From the NCBI RefSeq assembly GCF_000443165.1, contig NZ_ATJV01000035.1:39605-103604 (forward strand): a stretch of 64,000 nucleotides of DNA. Direction: 5' to 3'. Position numbers and translations under genes: made by a program. The first letter of the stretch is position 1. Each line of letters starts with the position of its first letter. The notes beneath the pieces are model-generated. The model saw only the letters and a program-made list of their open reading frames with translations, made no database searches and was not told the DNA's origin. Positions 9,193 through 17,732 of the stretch are shown in pieces. The DNA comes from Thauera terpenica 58Eu. Its GTDB lineage: Bacteria > Pseudomonadota > Gammaproteobacteria > Burkholderiales > Rhodocyclaceae.

Positions 9193-10729
9193 GAATGTTC
9201 TTCCCCGCAAGGACGCGCTGCTGAATCAGCGGTGACACGCGATAGCGGTCTTCACCGTAAAAGCGCGCCAGATTGGACAGCACGCTGCAGATCACCGGCA
9301 GACCGACGCGGTCTGCCCAGGCCAGCGGGCCGCGCGGGTAATTGACCCCGAGGCACATCGCCGAATCAGCCGCTGCAGCGTCACACACACCTTGATTAAC
9401 CGCGTCCGCGGCCTCGTTGGCGAGCATCGCCACGGTGCGCATCAGCGCCAGACCAGGCGTATCGCACAGACGACAGACGGCAAATCCCGCCGCCTGCAAC
9501 ATGCCGATTGCCGCGCCCACGGCCGGCGCCCAGCAGTTGATCGCAGCGCCGACGGCAATGCGGGTGGCGCTGCCGTAGTCCAGTGCGAGGTCGATCAGCA
9601 CCACATTTTCGATGCCGGCTTCGGCCGCGCGCTGGGTGGCGCTGCGACCATCGGTGACGAACACCACCGCGCCGCCCACCTCGGCGATGCGGCCGTCAGT
9701 CGCTTCGCCCCACGAATGGACGATCTTGCGCTCGAACAAGCGGTCAGCAATGGCATGCGCAGCGGCCGAGTCACCATGCAGCACGATCTCGGCAGGCACA
9801 CACTGCGCCACCGCAAGCTGGGGTTCGGGGCGCACCGCGCCTTCACGATAATCGTAGAAACCGCGCCCGGCCTTGCGCCCGAGGAAGCCGGCTTCAACCA
9901 GCTCCTGCTGCATGAGCGAGGGCGTAAAGCGCGGGTCGTTGTAGAACGCCTGCCATACGGAGCGGGTGACGGCGAAGTTCACGTCGTGACCGATCATGTC
10001 CATGAGCTCGAACGGCCCCATGCGAAAGCCGCCCGCGTCGCGCATCACCGCGTCGATGGTGGCGCAATCGCCGCCGCCTTCGTGAACAATGCGCAGCGCC
10101 TCGGCGTAATACGGACGGGCGACACGATTGACGATGAAGCCTGGGGTCGAGCGTGCATGCACGGGTGTCTTGCCCCACGCAGCGGCCGTGGCGTAGAGCG
10201 TATCGGCCACGGCCTTGGCGGTGGCCAGTCCCGACACGATCTCGACCAGCTTCATGACCGGCGCCGGGTTGAAGAAGTGCAGTCCTGCCAGGCGCTCGGG
10301 GTGCGTGAGCGCAGCACCGATCGAAGTCACCGAAATCGACGAGGTGTTGGTGCCGAAGATGCAGTCGCTGCCGACGATGCCTTCGAGCTCGCGGAACAGC
10401 TTCTGCTTGGCCTCCAGGCTCTCGACGATGGCCTCGACCACCAGCGCGGCATCGGCCAGGTCGCTCAATTGCTCGGCCACGCGCAGACGCTCGCCCGCAG
10501 CCTGGGCGGCTTCGGCGCTCATCCTGCCCTTTTCGGCGAGCTTGCCGAACTGGGCACGCAGGCCCTCGATGGCCTTGGCAGCGGCGCCGGCGCGGTTGTC
10601 GAAGAGCTTGACCACGTGGCCGGCCGCGGCCGCAACCTGAGCGATGCCGCCACCCATGGCGCCGCTGCCGACCACGGCGATGAGCGCAGACGGCGCCAGC
10701 GCGGGGGCTTGAATCGTCGTCATGCTCAT
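9185..10729 (-). CDS. paaH: PaaH, 3-hydroxyadipyl-CoA dehydrogenase
   Basis: 514 residues from MSMTTIQAPALAPSA. The start is fixed by an ATGA overlap with the paaG stop. The NAD-binding motif is IAVVGSGAMGGGIAQ near 19-33. FNPAPVMKLVEIV and HARSTPGFIVNRVARPYY belong to the 3-hydroxyacyl-CoA dehydrogenase core, and a second C-terminal HCDH domain follows (CVNYPRGPLAWAD-like segment, LGVNYPRGPL). It oxidises 3-hydroxyadipyl-CoA to 3-oxoadipyl-CoA, the PaaJ substrate. Confidence 0.94.
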   Translation of the reverse strand: MSMTTIQAPALAPSALIAVVGSGAMGGGIAQVAAAAGHVVKLFDNRAGAAAKAIEGLRAQFGKLAEKGRMSAEAAQAAGERLRVAEQLSDLADAALVVEAIVESLEAKQKLFRELEGIVGSDCIFGTNTSSISVTSIGAALTHPERLAGLHFFNPAPVMKLVEIVSGLATAKAVADTLYATAAAWGKTPVHARSTPGFIVNRVARPYYAEALRIVHEGGGDCATIDAVMRDAGGFRMGPFELMDMIGHDVNFAVTRSVWQAFYNDPRFTPSLMQQELVEAGFLGRKAGRGFYDYREGAVRPEPQLAVAQCVPAEIVLHGDSAAAHAIADRLFERKIVHSWGEATDGRIAEVGGAVVFVTDGRSATQRAAEAGIENVVLIDLALDYGSATRIAVGAAINCWAPAVGAAIGMLQAAGFAVCRLCDTPGLALMRTVAMLANEAADAVNQGVCDAAAADSAMCLGVNYPRGPLAWADRVGLPVICSVLSNLARFYGEDRYRVSPLIQQRVLAGKNIHD

Positions 10730-11529
10730 TGCCCGGTGAACTTCGGTGCGCGCTTTTCCATGAAGGCGGCGACGCCTTCGGCGTAATCCGGACTCCAACC
10801 CAGCTCACGCATGAAGCCCCCTTCGAAGGAAAGCTGTTGCTCGAGGGTGTGGCTGGCGGCCGCGTGCATGGCCTGGCGGGTACGTACCAGAGCCTTGGTT
10901 GGCATGGCAGCGAGTTGCGCCGCCATTGCGTCGACCTTGGCGCTGAATTCGGCGTCCTCGTAAGCGGCCCAGATCAGGCCCCAGTCGGCGGCTTTTTCGG
11001 CGGGTAGCTTGTCGGCCAGCATGGCCAACCCGATCGCCCGCGCCATGCCGACACGTTGCGGCAGGAACCAGGTGCCGCCGGTATCCGGAATCAGGCCGAC
11101 CTTGCTGAAGGCCTGGAGGAAGGACGCCGACTTGGTCGCCACCACCAGATCGCAGGCCAGGGCCACGCTGGCACCGGCGCCGGCGGCGATGCCGTTGACC
11201 GCGGCGATGGTGGGCACGCGCAGGTTCTGCAGGCGCAGGATGAGGGGCTTGTAGTTGTTCTCGACCACATTGCCGATGTCAGCCAGGCGCCCGTCGGGCA
11301 GCGCCGACATCTCGGGGTCGGCCAGATCCTGACCGGCACAGAAGGCGCGCCCTGCGCCACTGAGCACCAGCACGCGCACCGAGCCATCGGCTTGAATGCG
11401 GTCCAGGGCGTCACGCAACTCGGCATGCATCTCGCCGGTGAAGCTGTTGAGCTTGTCCGGGCGGCTCAGTGTCAGGCGTGCAATGCCGCCTTCTGTCGAG
11501 TAGAGGATGTTGCGGTAGTCCATGTTCAC
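10726..11529 (-). CDS. paaG: PaaG, 1,2-epoxyphenylacetyl-CoA isomerase
   Basis: 267 residues, crotonase family. PaaG converts the ring epoxide to oxepin-CoA and also isomerises downstream double bonds (family knowledge). Oxyanion-hole segments are RAFCAGQDLAD near 61-71 and IAAGAGASVALACD near 114-127. The aspartate in KVGLIPDTGGTW (D149) corresponds to the essential acid of PaaG. It lies 3 bases after paaN and overlaps paaH by 4 bases. Confidence 0.93.
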   Translation of the reverse strand: MNMDYRNILYSTEGGIARLTLSRPDKLNSFTGEMHAELRDALDRIQADGSVRVLVLSGAGRAFCAGQDLADPEMSALPDGRLADIGNVVENNYKPLILRLQNLRVPTIAAVNGIAAGAGASVALACDLVVATKSASFLQAFSKVGLIPDTGGTWFLPQRVGMARAIGLAMLADKLPAEKAADWGLIWAAYEDAEFSAKVDAMAAQLAAMPTKALVRTRQAMHAAASHTLEQQLSFEGGFMRELGWSPDYAEGVAAFMEKRAPKFTGQ

Positions 11530-11532
11530 TCC

Positions 11533-13200
11533 TCAGACGTGATAGCGACGCTGGACGACGCGGAAGCGGTTGGCGACGAAGGCCGAGTCCGAGTAGGACG
11601 CGTTGGCCGCCGGGTTGCCGCCGGTGCCGTGGTAGTCGGAGAAGGCCGCGGATTGATTGACGAACACGCCACTGGTGAGGTTGATCGACAGCGCGACCTT
11701 GCCCCGCCAGGTGGCTTCGGTCATGGCGTCGATGACCTCGCGCCGGGTCGAATACACACCCACGGTGAGGGCGCCATGGACCGTCACTGCACGCTCGGAC
11801 AAGGCGATTGCAGCGGCCGTGTCGGCAGCCTTGACGATGAAGCTGATCGGGCCGAAGCGCTCTTCCATGAAGGCCTGCTCATCAGCCGCATCGCAGGCCA
11901 GCAGCACTGGCGTGCGCACCTTTGCAGCCGGAAATTCCGGGTTTTCCAGCGCCTTCGAGGCGAGCACGACCTTGCCCAAGGCACCGCTGTTGGCGATGTC
12001 GATGCGTTCGACCGTATCGGCAGACTGGATCGCGCCCAGCACGGCATGCGCGACCTCGGGCTTGGACAGGAAACGCTCGACGGCTTTGGCCAGGTCGGCG
12101 CAGAACTCGTCGTAGGTCTTGTGCCCTTCGTCGGTGTCGATGCCGCCGGACGGAACGACGATGACCTGCGTCGTGGTGCACATCTGACCCGAGAACAGCG
12201 ACAAGGTGAAAGCCAGGTTACCCAGCATGGCCTTGTAGGCGTCGGTGGAGTCGATGACGATGTTGTTGACCCCTGCCAGCTCGGCATAGACCTGAGCCTG
12301 GCGCGCGTTTTCGATCAACCACTGGCCAAATACGTTGCTGCCGGTGAAGTCGATCGACTTGACTGCCGCATGGGTTGCGAGCGCCTGGGTGACGGTGCGC
12401 TGGGTGGCGACGCACAGACTCACCAGGTTGGGGTCGACGCCGTTCTCGGCGAGCACGGCGCGGATCGTGCGCACGGTGATGGCCGCCGGCAGGATGGCGT
12501 TGCTGTGCGCCTTGACGATCACCGGGTTGCCGGTGGACAGGGTGGCGAACAGGCCCGGATAGGTGTTCCAGGTCGGGAAGGTGCCGCAACCGATGACCAG
12601 GCCCACACCGCGACCGACGATCTGGTAGTGCTTCTTCATGACCAGCGCCGGGTTCTTGCCCTGCGGCTTTTCCCAGGTGGTCTCGGTGGGCACGAAGCTC
12701 TGCTCGCGCCAGGCGTAGGTGACGGCCTCGAGGCCGCGGTCCTGGGCGTGCGGCCCACCCGCCTGAAAGGCCATCATCCAGCCCTGGCCGGAGGTCATCA
12801 TGACCGCATGCGCGATCTCGAAACTTTGCTTGTTGAGGCGATCGAGAATCTCCAGACAGATGCCGATGCGCCCATCGGCACCCACCGCCTGCCAGGACTT
12901 CGCGGCCGCATTGGCAGCGTCGATCAGGGCTTCGGGCTCACACACCGGATAGCTGACATCAAGCGCGACACCGTAGGGCGACACTTCCCCGCCATGCCAG
13001 CCGGTCTGGCCAGGCTGCTCGAGCTCGAAGCGCTTGCCCAGATGGGCCTCGAAAGCACGCTTGCCGTCCTGCGGCGCAGTCTCGCCATACAGCTTGGGGC
13101 TGGGCATTTCAGCATAGGGTGACCAGTAGCCGCGGGTGGCGATGGCACTGAGCGCGCCCTCCAGCGTTGCGCGATGCTTTTCAAGCAGGGGGTGGGTCAT
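11533..13200 (-). CDS. paaN: PaaN-type aldehyde dehydrogenase (ring-cleaved semialdehyde oxidation), no hydratase domain
   Basis: 555 residues from MTHPLLEKHRATLEGALSA; GGAGAGAGA precedes the ATG at 13200, and 17 further open codons upstream are unlikely to be translated. Aldehyde dehydrogenase features are the glutamate in AELAGVNNIVI and the cysteine in FSGQMCTTTQVIV. It oxidises 3-oxo-5,6-dehydrosuberyl-CoA semialdehyde. E. coli PaaZ (about 680 residues) fuses this activity to a C-terminal MaoC-type hydratase that opens the oxepin ring. That domain is absent here, and no separate MaoC-like gene is in the window. First gene of the operon. Confidence 0.92.
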   Translation of the reverse strand: MTHPLLEKHRATLEGALSAIATRGYWSPYAEMPSPKLYGETAPQDGKRAFEAHLGKRFELEQPGQTGWHGGEVSPYGVALDVSYPVCEPEALIDAANAAAKSWQAVGADGRIGICLEILDRLNKQSFEIAHAVMMTSGQGWMMAFQAGGPHAQDRGLEAVTYAWREQSFVPTETTWEKPQGKNPALVMKKHYQIVGRGVGLVIGCGTFPTWNTYPGLFATLSTGNPVIVKAHSNAILPAAITVRTIRAVLAENGVDPNLVSLCVATQRTVTQALATHAAVKSIDFTGSNVFGQWLIENARQAQVYAELAGVNNIVIDSTDAYKAMLGNLAFTLSLFSGQMCTTTQVIVVPSGGIDTDEGHKTYDEFCADLAKAVERFLSKPEVAHAVLGAIQSADTVERIDIANSGALGKVVLASKALENPEFPAAKVRTPVLLACDAADEQAFMEERFGPISFIVKAADTAAAIALSERAVTVHGALTVGVYSTRREVIDAMTEATWRGKVALSINLTSGVFVNQSAAFSDYHGTGGNPAANASYSDSAFVANRFRVVQRRYHV

Positions 13201-13233
13201 TCGTCTCTCTCCGGGTGACTGATTCTGGGCATA

Positions 13234-13262
13234 ACGATACAAATCGCTCAATACGCTGTCAA
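13234..13262 (-). promoter_or_regulatory. Sigma-70-type promoter of the paa operon
   Basis: On the minus strand a perfect -35 TTGACA (13262-13257), a 17-base spacer and a -10 TATCGT (13239-13234) predict a start near 13227, 27 bases before the paaN ATG. The -35 lies inside a short direct repeat, CAATACG(C)TGT, at 13249-13269, and a CTCAT-TC-ATGAG palindrome sits just upstream at 13272-13283. Confidence 0.7.
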
Positions 13263-13321
13263 TACGTGTATCTCATTCATGAGCGTAAAACCGCCTCTAT
13301 TACTCTATACAGAACTGATTT

Positions 13322-13338
13322 TCACATTAAAAATGTGA
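13322..13338. repeat. Perfect inverted repeat TCACATT-AAA-AATGTGA in the paaN-paaX regulatory region
   Basis: Two 7-bp arms with a 3-base spacer in an AT-rich stretch. The half-sites face the opposite way to a CRP site, so this is not a CRP box. With the repeat at 13473-13489 it is a candidate operator for the divergent paaN and paaX genes. Confidence 0.45.
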
Positions 13339-13472
13339 TTTAAATTAATTAGTTAGCTCATCATTTTTAACCCTAAAAGAATATTTATCTTGCTGTTAAT
13401 TGTTTTGGGAATCCTACACCGCAGGCCTACGTGATACCAATTTGTGCTGTTTTCTTTTTATTTAGTATCGTT

Positions 13473-13489
13473 TTTTCACAGCGTGAAAA
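13473..13489. repeat. Perfect inverted repeat TTTTCAC-AGC-GTGAAAA upstream of paaX
   Basis: Two 7-bp arms with a 3-base spacer about 180 bases before the paaX start. It shares the TTCAC...GTGA core of the repeat at 13322-13338. The whole interval 13251-13500 is much richer in A+T than the surrounding genes and contains no gene. Confidence 0.45.
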
Positions 13490-13666
13490 TTGTTGCTGCG
13501 CTGCCATCCCTGTCTCAATGCAGGCGCCTCACATCGACCCGCAGGTCCACTACAAGCACCAGGCTGAAGCTCGACGCGCTCATTGAACACCGCCCCGACG
13601 CTGTACGGATGACGACGAAATCGCTAGACTTCTGGCCCCCCATCCGCAGCCCCCGATGACGCCCGC

Positions 13667-14617
13667 GTGTCGACTCCCATCCAGCAACGCATCGACGAAT
13701 TTCGCCGCCAGGACCGCATCCGCGCGGCAGCACTGATCATTTCGGTGTTCGGAGACGCGGTCGTGCCGCGCGGAGGACGCATCTGGCTGGGAAGCCTGAT
13801 TCGCCTGCTCGAAACCCTGGGCCTGAATGACCGCCTGGTGCGCACTTCGGTTTTTCGCCTCGCACGCGATGAATGGCTGCAAAGCGAACCCTGCGGCAGA
13901 CGCACCAACTACCTGCTCACCCCATCCGGGTTACAACGCATCGAAGAGGTATCACGCCTTGTGTACGCCTCCGCGACGCCGCAATGGGATCGGCGCTGGC
14001 GACTCATCATCAGCGTTGGTGAGCTTGCCGCCAAGGACCGCGAGCGCTTGCGCAGGGCCCTGTTCTGGCAAGGCTTCGGGGTCCTGAACGGTGACTGCTT
14101 CGTGCACCCCAGCGCCAATCTGATCAGCGCCTTCGATACGCTAGTGGCGGAAGGGCTGGGCGAATTCGTGCATAAACTGAAGCCGCTGATGGCGGCCGAT
14201 GCCGCACCGGGAACCGCGGCCAGTGACGCGGAAATGGTGCGCCACGCATGGAACCTTGAGCACCTCGCACAAACCTATCTGCGCTTCGTGGACCGCTATC
14301 AGCCTGCGCTGACACAGCTACGCGATGGTGCAGGGGATCTCAGTGACGAAGACGCCTTCTTGCTGCGCGTGCTGCTGATTCACGACTATCGTCGCCTGCT
14401 GCTGCGCGACCCCGCCTTGCCGGACGTCCTGCTCCCGAGCAACTGGCCCGGCCACAAGGCGCGCCAGCTGTGCCGCGAGCTCTATCGCCGCCTGCTCACG
14501 GCCTCCGAGCGCCACCTCGACAACCATCTGCAACTCGCCGACGGACACGCGCCCGAGGCCTCTACGCGCCTGCTCGAGCGCTTTCAGGACGCTGATCCCT
14601 TGCTCGACGAGGCTTGA
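13667..14617 (+). CDS. paaX: PaaX, phenylacetyl-CoA-responsive transcriptional repressor
   Basis: 316 residues, the same length as E. coli PaaX. The N-terminal winged-helix domain (AALIISVFGDAVVPRGGRIWLGSLIRLLETLGLNDRLVRTSVFRLARDEWL, about 20-72) and the central and C-terminal PaaX domains (WDRRWRLIIS, FVHPSANL, RRLLLRDPALPDVLLPSNWPG) are clear. The start is GTG at 13667 with no ATG in frame nearby. It diverges from paaN and probably represses the operon until phenylacetyl-CoA accumulates. Confidence 0.93.
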   Translation: MSTPIQQRIDEFRRQDRIRAAALIISVFGDAVVPRGGRIWLGSLIRLLETLGLNDRLVRTSVFRLARDEWLQSEPCGRRTNYLLTPSGLQRIEEVSRLVYASATPQWDRRWRLIISVGELAAKDRERLRRALFWQGFGVLNGDCFVHPSANLISAFDTLVAEGLGEFVHKLKPLMAADAAPGTAASDAEMVRHAWNLEHLAQTYLRFVDRYQPALTQLRDGAGDLSDEDAFLLRVLLIHDYRRLLLRDPALPDVLLPSNWPGHKARQLCRELYRRLLTASERHLDNHLQLADGHAPEASTRLLERFQDADPLLDEA

Positions 14618-14641
14618 GCCTCGACTGGCGCAGCGCGCGGT

Positions 14642-15259
14642 TCAGTCATCCTTGTTGCGCAAGGCCACCAGCGGCACCACTTCGGGCATATGGATGCGCT
14701 TGCGCCCCGGCTCGACGGCGAGCAGGGGTACGGTTTCCTCCATCGTCGCCAGCGAGCGCCGCGCGAGATCCTGATAGGTCGCCGTACCCGCGCTCTTCCA
14801 ACGCACCTCTTCGTCCGACAAGGCGCGAATCACCTTCGCTGGCATGCCGGCAACCAGCACCCGCGGCGGGATCTCCATCCCCGCCTTGACGAAAGCTGAT
14901 GCGGCCACGATGGACGACTCGCCAATCACGGCGTTATCCATGATCACCGCGTTCATGCCGATGAGCGCGTTGCGCCCCACCCTACAACCGTGCAGCACCG
15001 CCCCGTGGCCGATATGCCCATCCTCTTCCACCACCGTATCGGTGCCGGGAAAGCCATGCATGACGCAGGTGTCCTGCAGGTTGGATCCTCGCTCAAGGAT
15101 CAGCCGGCCAAAATCGCCGCGCAGACTTGCGCACGGTCCGACGTAGCAGTCGGGCCCGACAATGACGTCACCGATCAGCACCGCCGATGGATGCACGTAA
15201 GCGCTCGGGTCAACCACCGGTACGATGCCGTCGATGGCATAGACCTTTAAGCGGGTCAT
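14642..15259 (-). CDS. paaY: PaaY, gamma-carbonic-anhydrase-fold thioesterase of the phenylacetate pathway
   Basis: 205 residues. The left-handed beta-helix hexapeptide repeats run through [23 protein letters not shown], and metal-binding histidines lie in VMHGFPG and [12 protein letters not shown]. PaaY hydrolyses toxic dead-end CoA thioesters such as the cyclised ring-cleavage product. It converges with paaX (24 bases between stops) and diverges from the IclR gene. Confidence 0.93.
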   Translation of the reverse strand: MTRLKVYAIDGIVPVVDPSAYVHPSAVLIGDVIVGPDCYVGPCASLRGDFGRLILERGSNLQDTCVMHGFPGTDTVVEEDGHIGHGAVLHGCRVGRNALIGMNAVIMDNAVIGESSIVAASAFVKAGMEIPPRVLVAGMPAKVIRALSDEEVRWKSAGTATYQDLARRSLATMEETVPLLAVEPGRKRIHMPEVVPLVALRNKDD

Positions 15260-15305
15260 TGCTGTTCTCCTTGAAATTGGCTTATGTTACATATAAAGAA
15301 ATGGC

Positions 15306-15319
15306 TTCTTCAATAAGAA
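15306..15319. repeat. Inverted repeat TTCTT-CAAT-AAGAA between paaY and the IclR gene
   Basis: Perfect 5-bp arms. Just upstream, TTGAAA-N15-TATAAA on the plus strand (15271-15297) is a possible promoter with a slightly short spacer, giving a start near 15304. The repeat would then overlap the transcription start of the IclR gene, as an autoregulatory operator might. Confidence 0.3.
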
Positions 15320-15339
15320 ATTTTGATCCGGAACGAATC

Positions 15340-16161
15340 ATGAACGACGAACTGGAAGGAAAGCATGGCGTACAGTCGCTCGAGGTTGGCATCAGCATCC
15401 TGCGAGCGATGGCTGCTGGCAAGCGCTCGATGATGCTCAAGGACATCGCACTGGCTGCAGACATGCCGCCGTCCAAGGCACACCGCTACCTTGTCAGTCT
15501 GATCCGCACCGGCCTGGTGGAACAGGACCGGCTCACATCTCGTTATGACCTCGGTCCTTTCGCACTCAATCTGGGGCTGGTGGCACTCGATCGCGTCGAC
15601 CGCATCCGCCTCGGCCTGGCCGCAATCACCGACTTGCGCGATGTCACCAATGAAACCATCGCCCTTGCAGTATGGAACGACAACGGCCCGGTGATCGTGC
15701 GCTGGGAGCGTCCGCGCAAGCCGATCACGGTCAACGTGCTCACCGGCACCAATCTCCGTCTATTGAGCTCGGCCGCGGGCCGGGTGTTCAGCGCCTGGCT
15801 GCCCGAAGCCCAGACCGAAGCCACGCTCCGCCAGGAAATCGAGTCCGGCAAGGCACCCGCGGACATCCGCACGCTCGAGGATGCGCGCCACCTGCTCGCG
15901 GATGTGCGCAAGCAAGGTATCGCCGTCATTTCCCGGCATTACTTCGCCCGCAACGTGGAGGCCGCCGCGGTTCCGGTATTCAACTTCAAGAACGAAATCG
16001 CCATGGCGATCGCCATCGTCGGCGTCAAAGACACGCTGGACCTTGAGACCGGAAGCTCCACTCTTGCCGCGCTGCGCCAGGCCGGGCGCGCCCTTTCGGT
16101 TCGACTCGGCGCCACCATCTCGTCCGACACTGCCGCGGACCCCGCTCCCAGCTCCGATTGA
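15340..16161 (+). CDS. IclR-family transcriptional regulator
   Basis: 273 residues from MNDELEGKHGVQSLEVG. The start at 15340 leaves room for the promoter-like sequence ending near 15297; an in-frame ATG at 15301 would add 13 residues. The N-terminal winged helix is SLEVGISILRAMAAGKRSMMLKDIALAADMPPSKAHRYLVSL (about 14-55), followed by the IclR effector domain (IALAVWNDNGPVIVRWE, LLSSAAGRVFSAWLP). It lies between paaY and the Liv-type transporter operon, so either may be its target. Confidence 0.88.
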   Translation: MNDELEGKHGVQSLEVGISILRAMAAGKRSMMLKDIALAADMPPSKAHRYLVSLIRTGLVEQDRLTSRYDLGPFALNLGLVALDRVDRIRLGLAAITDLRDVTNETIALAVWNDNGPVIVRWERPRKPITVNVLTGTNLRLLSSAAGRVFSAWLPEAQTEATLRQEIESGKAPADIRTLEDARHLLADVRKQGIAVISRHYFARNVEAAAVPVFNFKNEIAMAIAIVGVKDTLDLETGSSTLAALRQAGRALSVRLGATISSDTAADPAPSSD

Positions 16162-16274
16162 AGCCTGGGGCGTGGCCACACCAAGCCCCAGGCACGAGCG
16201 CGCAGCACGAGCATGCCGCCTTCCACTCAGGCGATGAAGCACGTGATCCTGCCGATCCGATACATTTTTTTGTG

Positions 16275-16303
16275 TTGACGGACCCTTTTGTATCATTTCT
16301 AAT
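16275..16303 (+). promoter_or_regulatory. Sigma-70-type promoter of the Liv-type transporter operon
   Basis: TTGACG (16275-16280), a 17-base spacer and TCTAAT (16298-16303) match the consensus at five of six positions in each hexamer. The predicted start is near 16310, leaving a leader of about 160 bases before the binding-protein gene. The rest of the 306-base gap after the IclR gene shows no gene. Confidence 0.6.
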
Positions 16304-16306
16304 AAG

Positions 16307-16330
16307 CAGAACGAGTTCTGTATTTCAGAA
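16307..16330. repeat. Triple half-site CAGAAC-GA-GTTCTG-TATTT-CAGAA overlapping the transcription start
   Basis: Two overlapping perfect inverted repeats share the middle GTTCTG: CAGAAC/GTTCTG with a 2-base spacer and TTCTG/CAGAA with a 5-base spacer. The position at and just after the predicted +1 suits a repressor operator, most simply for the IclR protein encoded upstream (inference). Confidence 0.45.
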
Positions 16331-16468
16331 TACTCGCCACCAAGAACCCCAAGCCCACTCAGCCCCATCGCAAACGCAGTCACAAGATGCGACACGGCTG
16401 GAGCGGCACACCAAAGACAAGCCGGGCACAAGGTCCCGGCATCTTGTTGAATCACTGGAGGAGACACC

Positions 16469-17617
16469 ATGAAGCTACGTAACACTTTGCTGGCCGCCAT
16501 CGGCCTCGCTTTCGCCGCCACCGCCGCACACGCCGAACTGAAGGTCGGCGTCGTACTGTCCGCCACCGGCCCCGCCGCCTCGCTGGGCATCCCGGAAAAA
16601 AACTCGATCGCGCTGCTGCCGACGACCATCGGCGGTGAAAGCGTGAGCTACATCGTGCTCGACGACGCCTCCGACACCACCACGGCGGTCAAGAACGCAC
16701 GCAAGCTCGTTGATGAGGAAAAAGTCGACGTCATCATCGGCTCGACCACCAGCCCGGCATCGCTGGCAATGATCGACGTCGCCGCCGAAACGCAGACGCC
16801 GATGATCTCGATGGCCGCCTCGGCACGCATCGTCTCGCCGATGGACGACAAGAAGCGCTGGATCTTCAAGACACCGCAGAACGATCTGCAGATGGCATCG
16901 GCGATCATCGCCCACATGACCGCCAACAAGGTCAAGAAGGTGTCCTTCATTGGCTTCGCCAATGCCTATGGCGAGGGCTGGTACGAACAGTTCAAGAAGC
17001 AGGCCGATGCGCAGGGCATCGAAATCGCCGCCAACGAGCGCTTCAACCCGGCCGACACCTCGGTCACGGGCCAGGCCCTGAAGTTGATGTCCGCCAAGCC
17101 TGACGCCATTTTCATTGCCGGTTCGGGCACGCCGGCGGCACTGCCGCAAAAGGCACTCCGTGAGCGCGGCTACAAAGGCCCGATCTACCAGACCCACGGC
17201 GTGGCCAACAACGACTTCCTGCGCATTTGCGGCAAGGACTGCGAAGGCACCTTGCTTCCCGTCGGTCCGTTGCAGATGGCCCGCAGCCTGCCCGACAGCA
17301 ATCCAGTGAAGGCCAGTGCGCTGGTCTATGTCGAGAAATACGAGGCCGCCCATGGCGAGGGCTCGATTTCGAGCTTCGGTGGCTACGCATGGGATGCCGG
17401 CGTGCTGCTCCAGGCGGCCGTGCCGACTGCGCTGAAGGCAGCCAAGCCGGGTACGCCCGAGTTCCGCGCCGAACTGCGCAATGCCCTCGAAGGCGTCAAG
17501 GAGGCGGCTGGTGCGACCGGTATCTACACCATGAGCGCCGAAGACCATCTGGGTCTTGACGAGCGCTCACGCGTGATGATCGAGATCCGCAACGGCGAAT
17601 GGTCGCTGCTGAAGTAA
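16469..17617 (+). CDS. Periplasmic substrate-binding protein of a Liv-type ABC transporter
   Basis: 382 residues. A signal peptide ends at about residue 22 (FAATAAHA|ELKVGV). The Peripla_BP_6 fold shows in LKVGVVLSATGPAASLGIPEKN, IVLDDASDTTTAVKNARKLV and VIIGSTTSPASLAMIDVA. GGAG lies before the ATG. The family binds branched-chain amino acids but many members bind aromatic acids. Placement beside paa genes suggests phenylacetate or a related aromatic acid, which the sequence cannot settle. Confidence 0.9.
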   Translation: MKLRNTLLAAIGLAFAATAAHAELKVGVVLSATGPAASLGIPEKNSIALLPTTIGGESVSYIVLDDASDTTTAVKNARKLVDEEKVDVIIGSTTSPASLAMIDVAAETQTPMISMAASARIVSPMDDKKRWIFKTPQNDLQMASAIIAHMTANKVKKVSFIGFANAYGEGWYEQFKKQADAQGIEIAANERFNPADTSVTGQALKLMSAKPDAIFIAGSGTPAALPQKALRERGYKGPIYQTHGVANNDFLRICGKDCEGTLLPVGPLQMARSLPDSNPVKASALVYVEKYEAAHGEGSISSFGGYAWDAGVLLQAAVPTALKAAKPGTPEFRAELRNALEGVKEAAGATGIYTMSAEDHLGLDERSRVMIEIRNGEWSLLK

Positions 17618-17625
17618 TCCTCTGC

Positions 17626-17659
17626 TGAAGGCGTGAGCGCAGTAGCGCTCACGCCTTCA
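17626..17659 (+). terminator. Intercistronic hairpin after the binding-protein gene
   Basis: TGAAGGCGTGAGCGC and its exact complement form a 15-bp perfect stem with an AGTA loop, 8 bases after the stop. No T-run follows. It probably protects the upstream mRNA and partly stops transcription, so that binding protein is made in excess over the membrane subunits. Confidence 0.6.
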
Positions 17660-17732
17660 TGCCGGCGACGCCGGCGCGACAAATCGAATCTATACGCTGG
17701 CCGGTGACGTCCAGCGCGGACGGGGCTTATCC

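Noticed and set aside
11056..13122. Plus-strand open frame of 688 codons opposite paaG and paaN
   Set aside because: Long only because of GC codon bias; paaG and paaN on the other strand show complete conserved motifs.
13220..13225. TGATTC half-site resembling the E. coli PaaX box
   Set aside because: The partner GAATCA expected 27 bases away is absent (ACGCTG instead), so the match is likely chance.
13322..13338. CRP-binding site
   Set aside because: The half-sites are TCACA...TGTGA, the inverse of the CRP arrangement.
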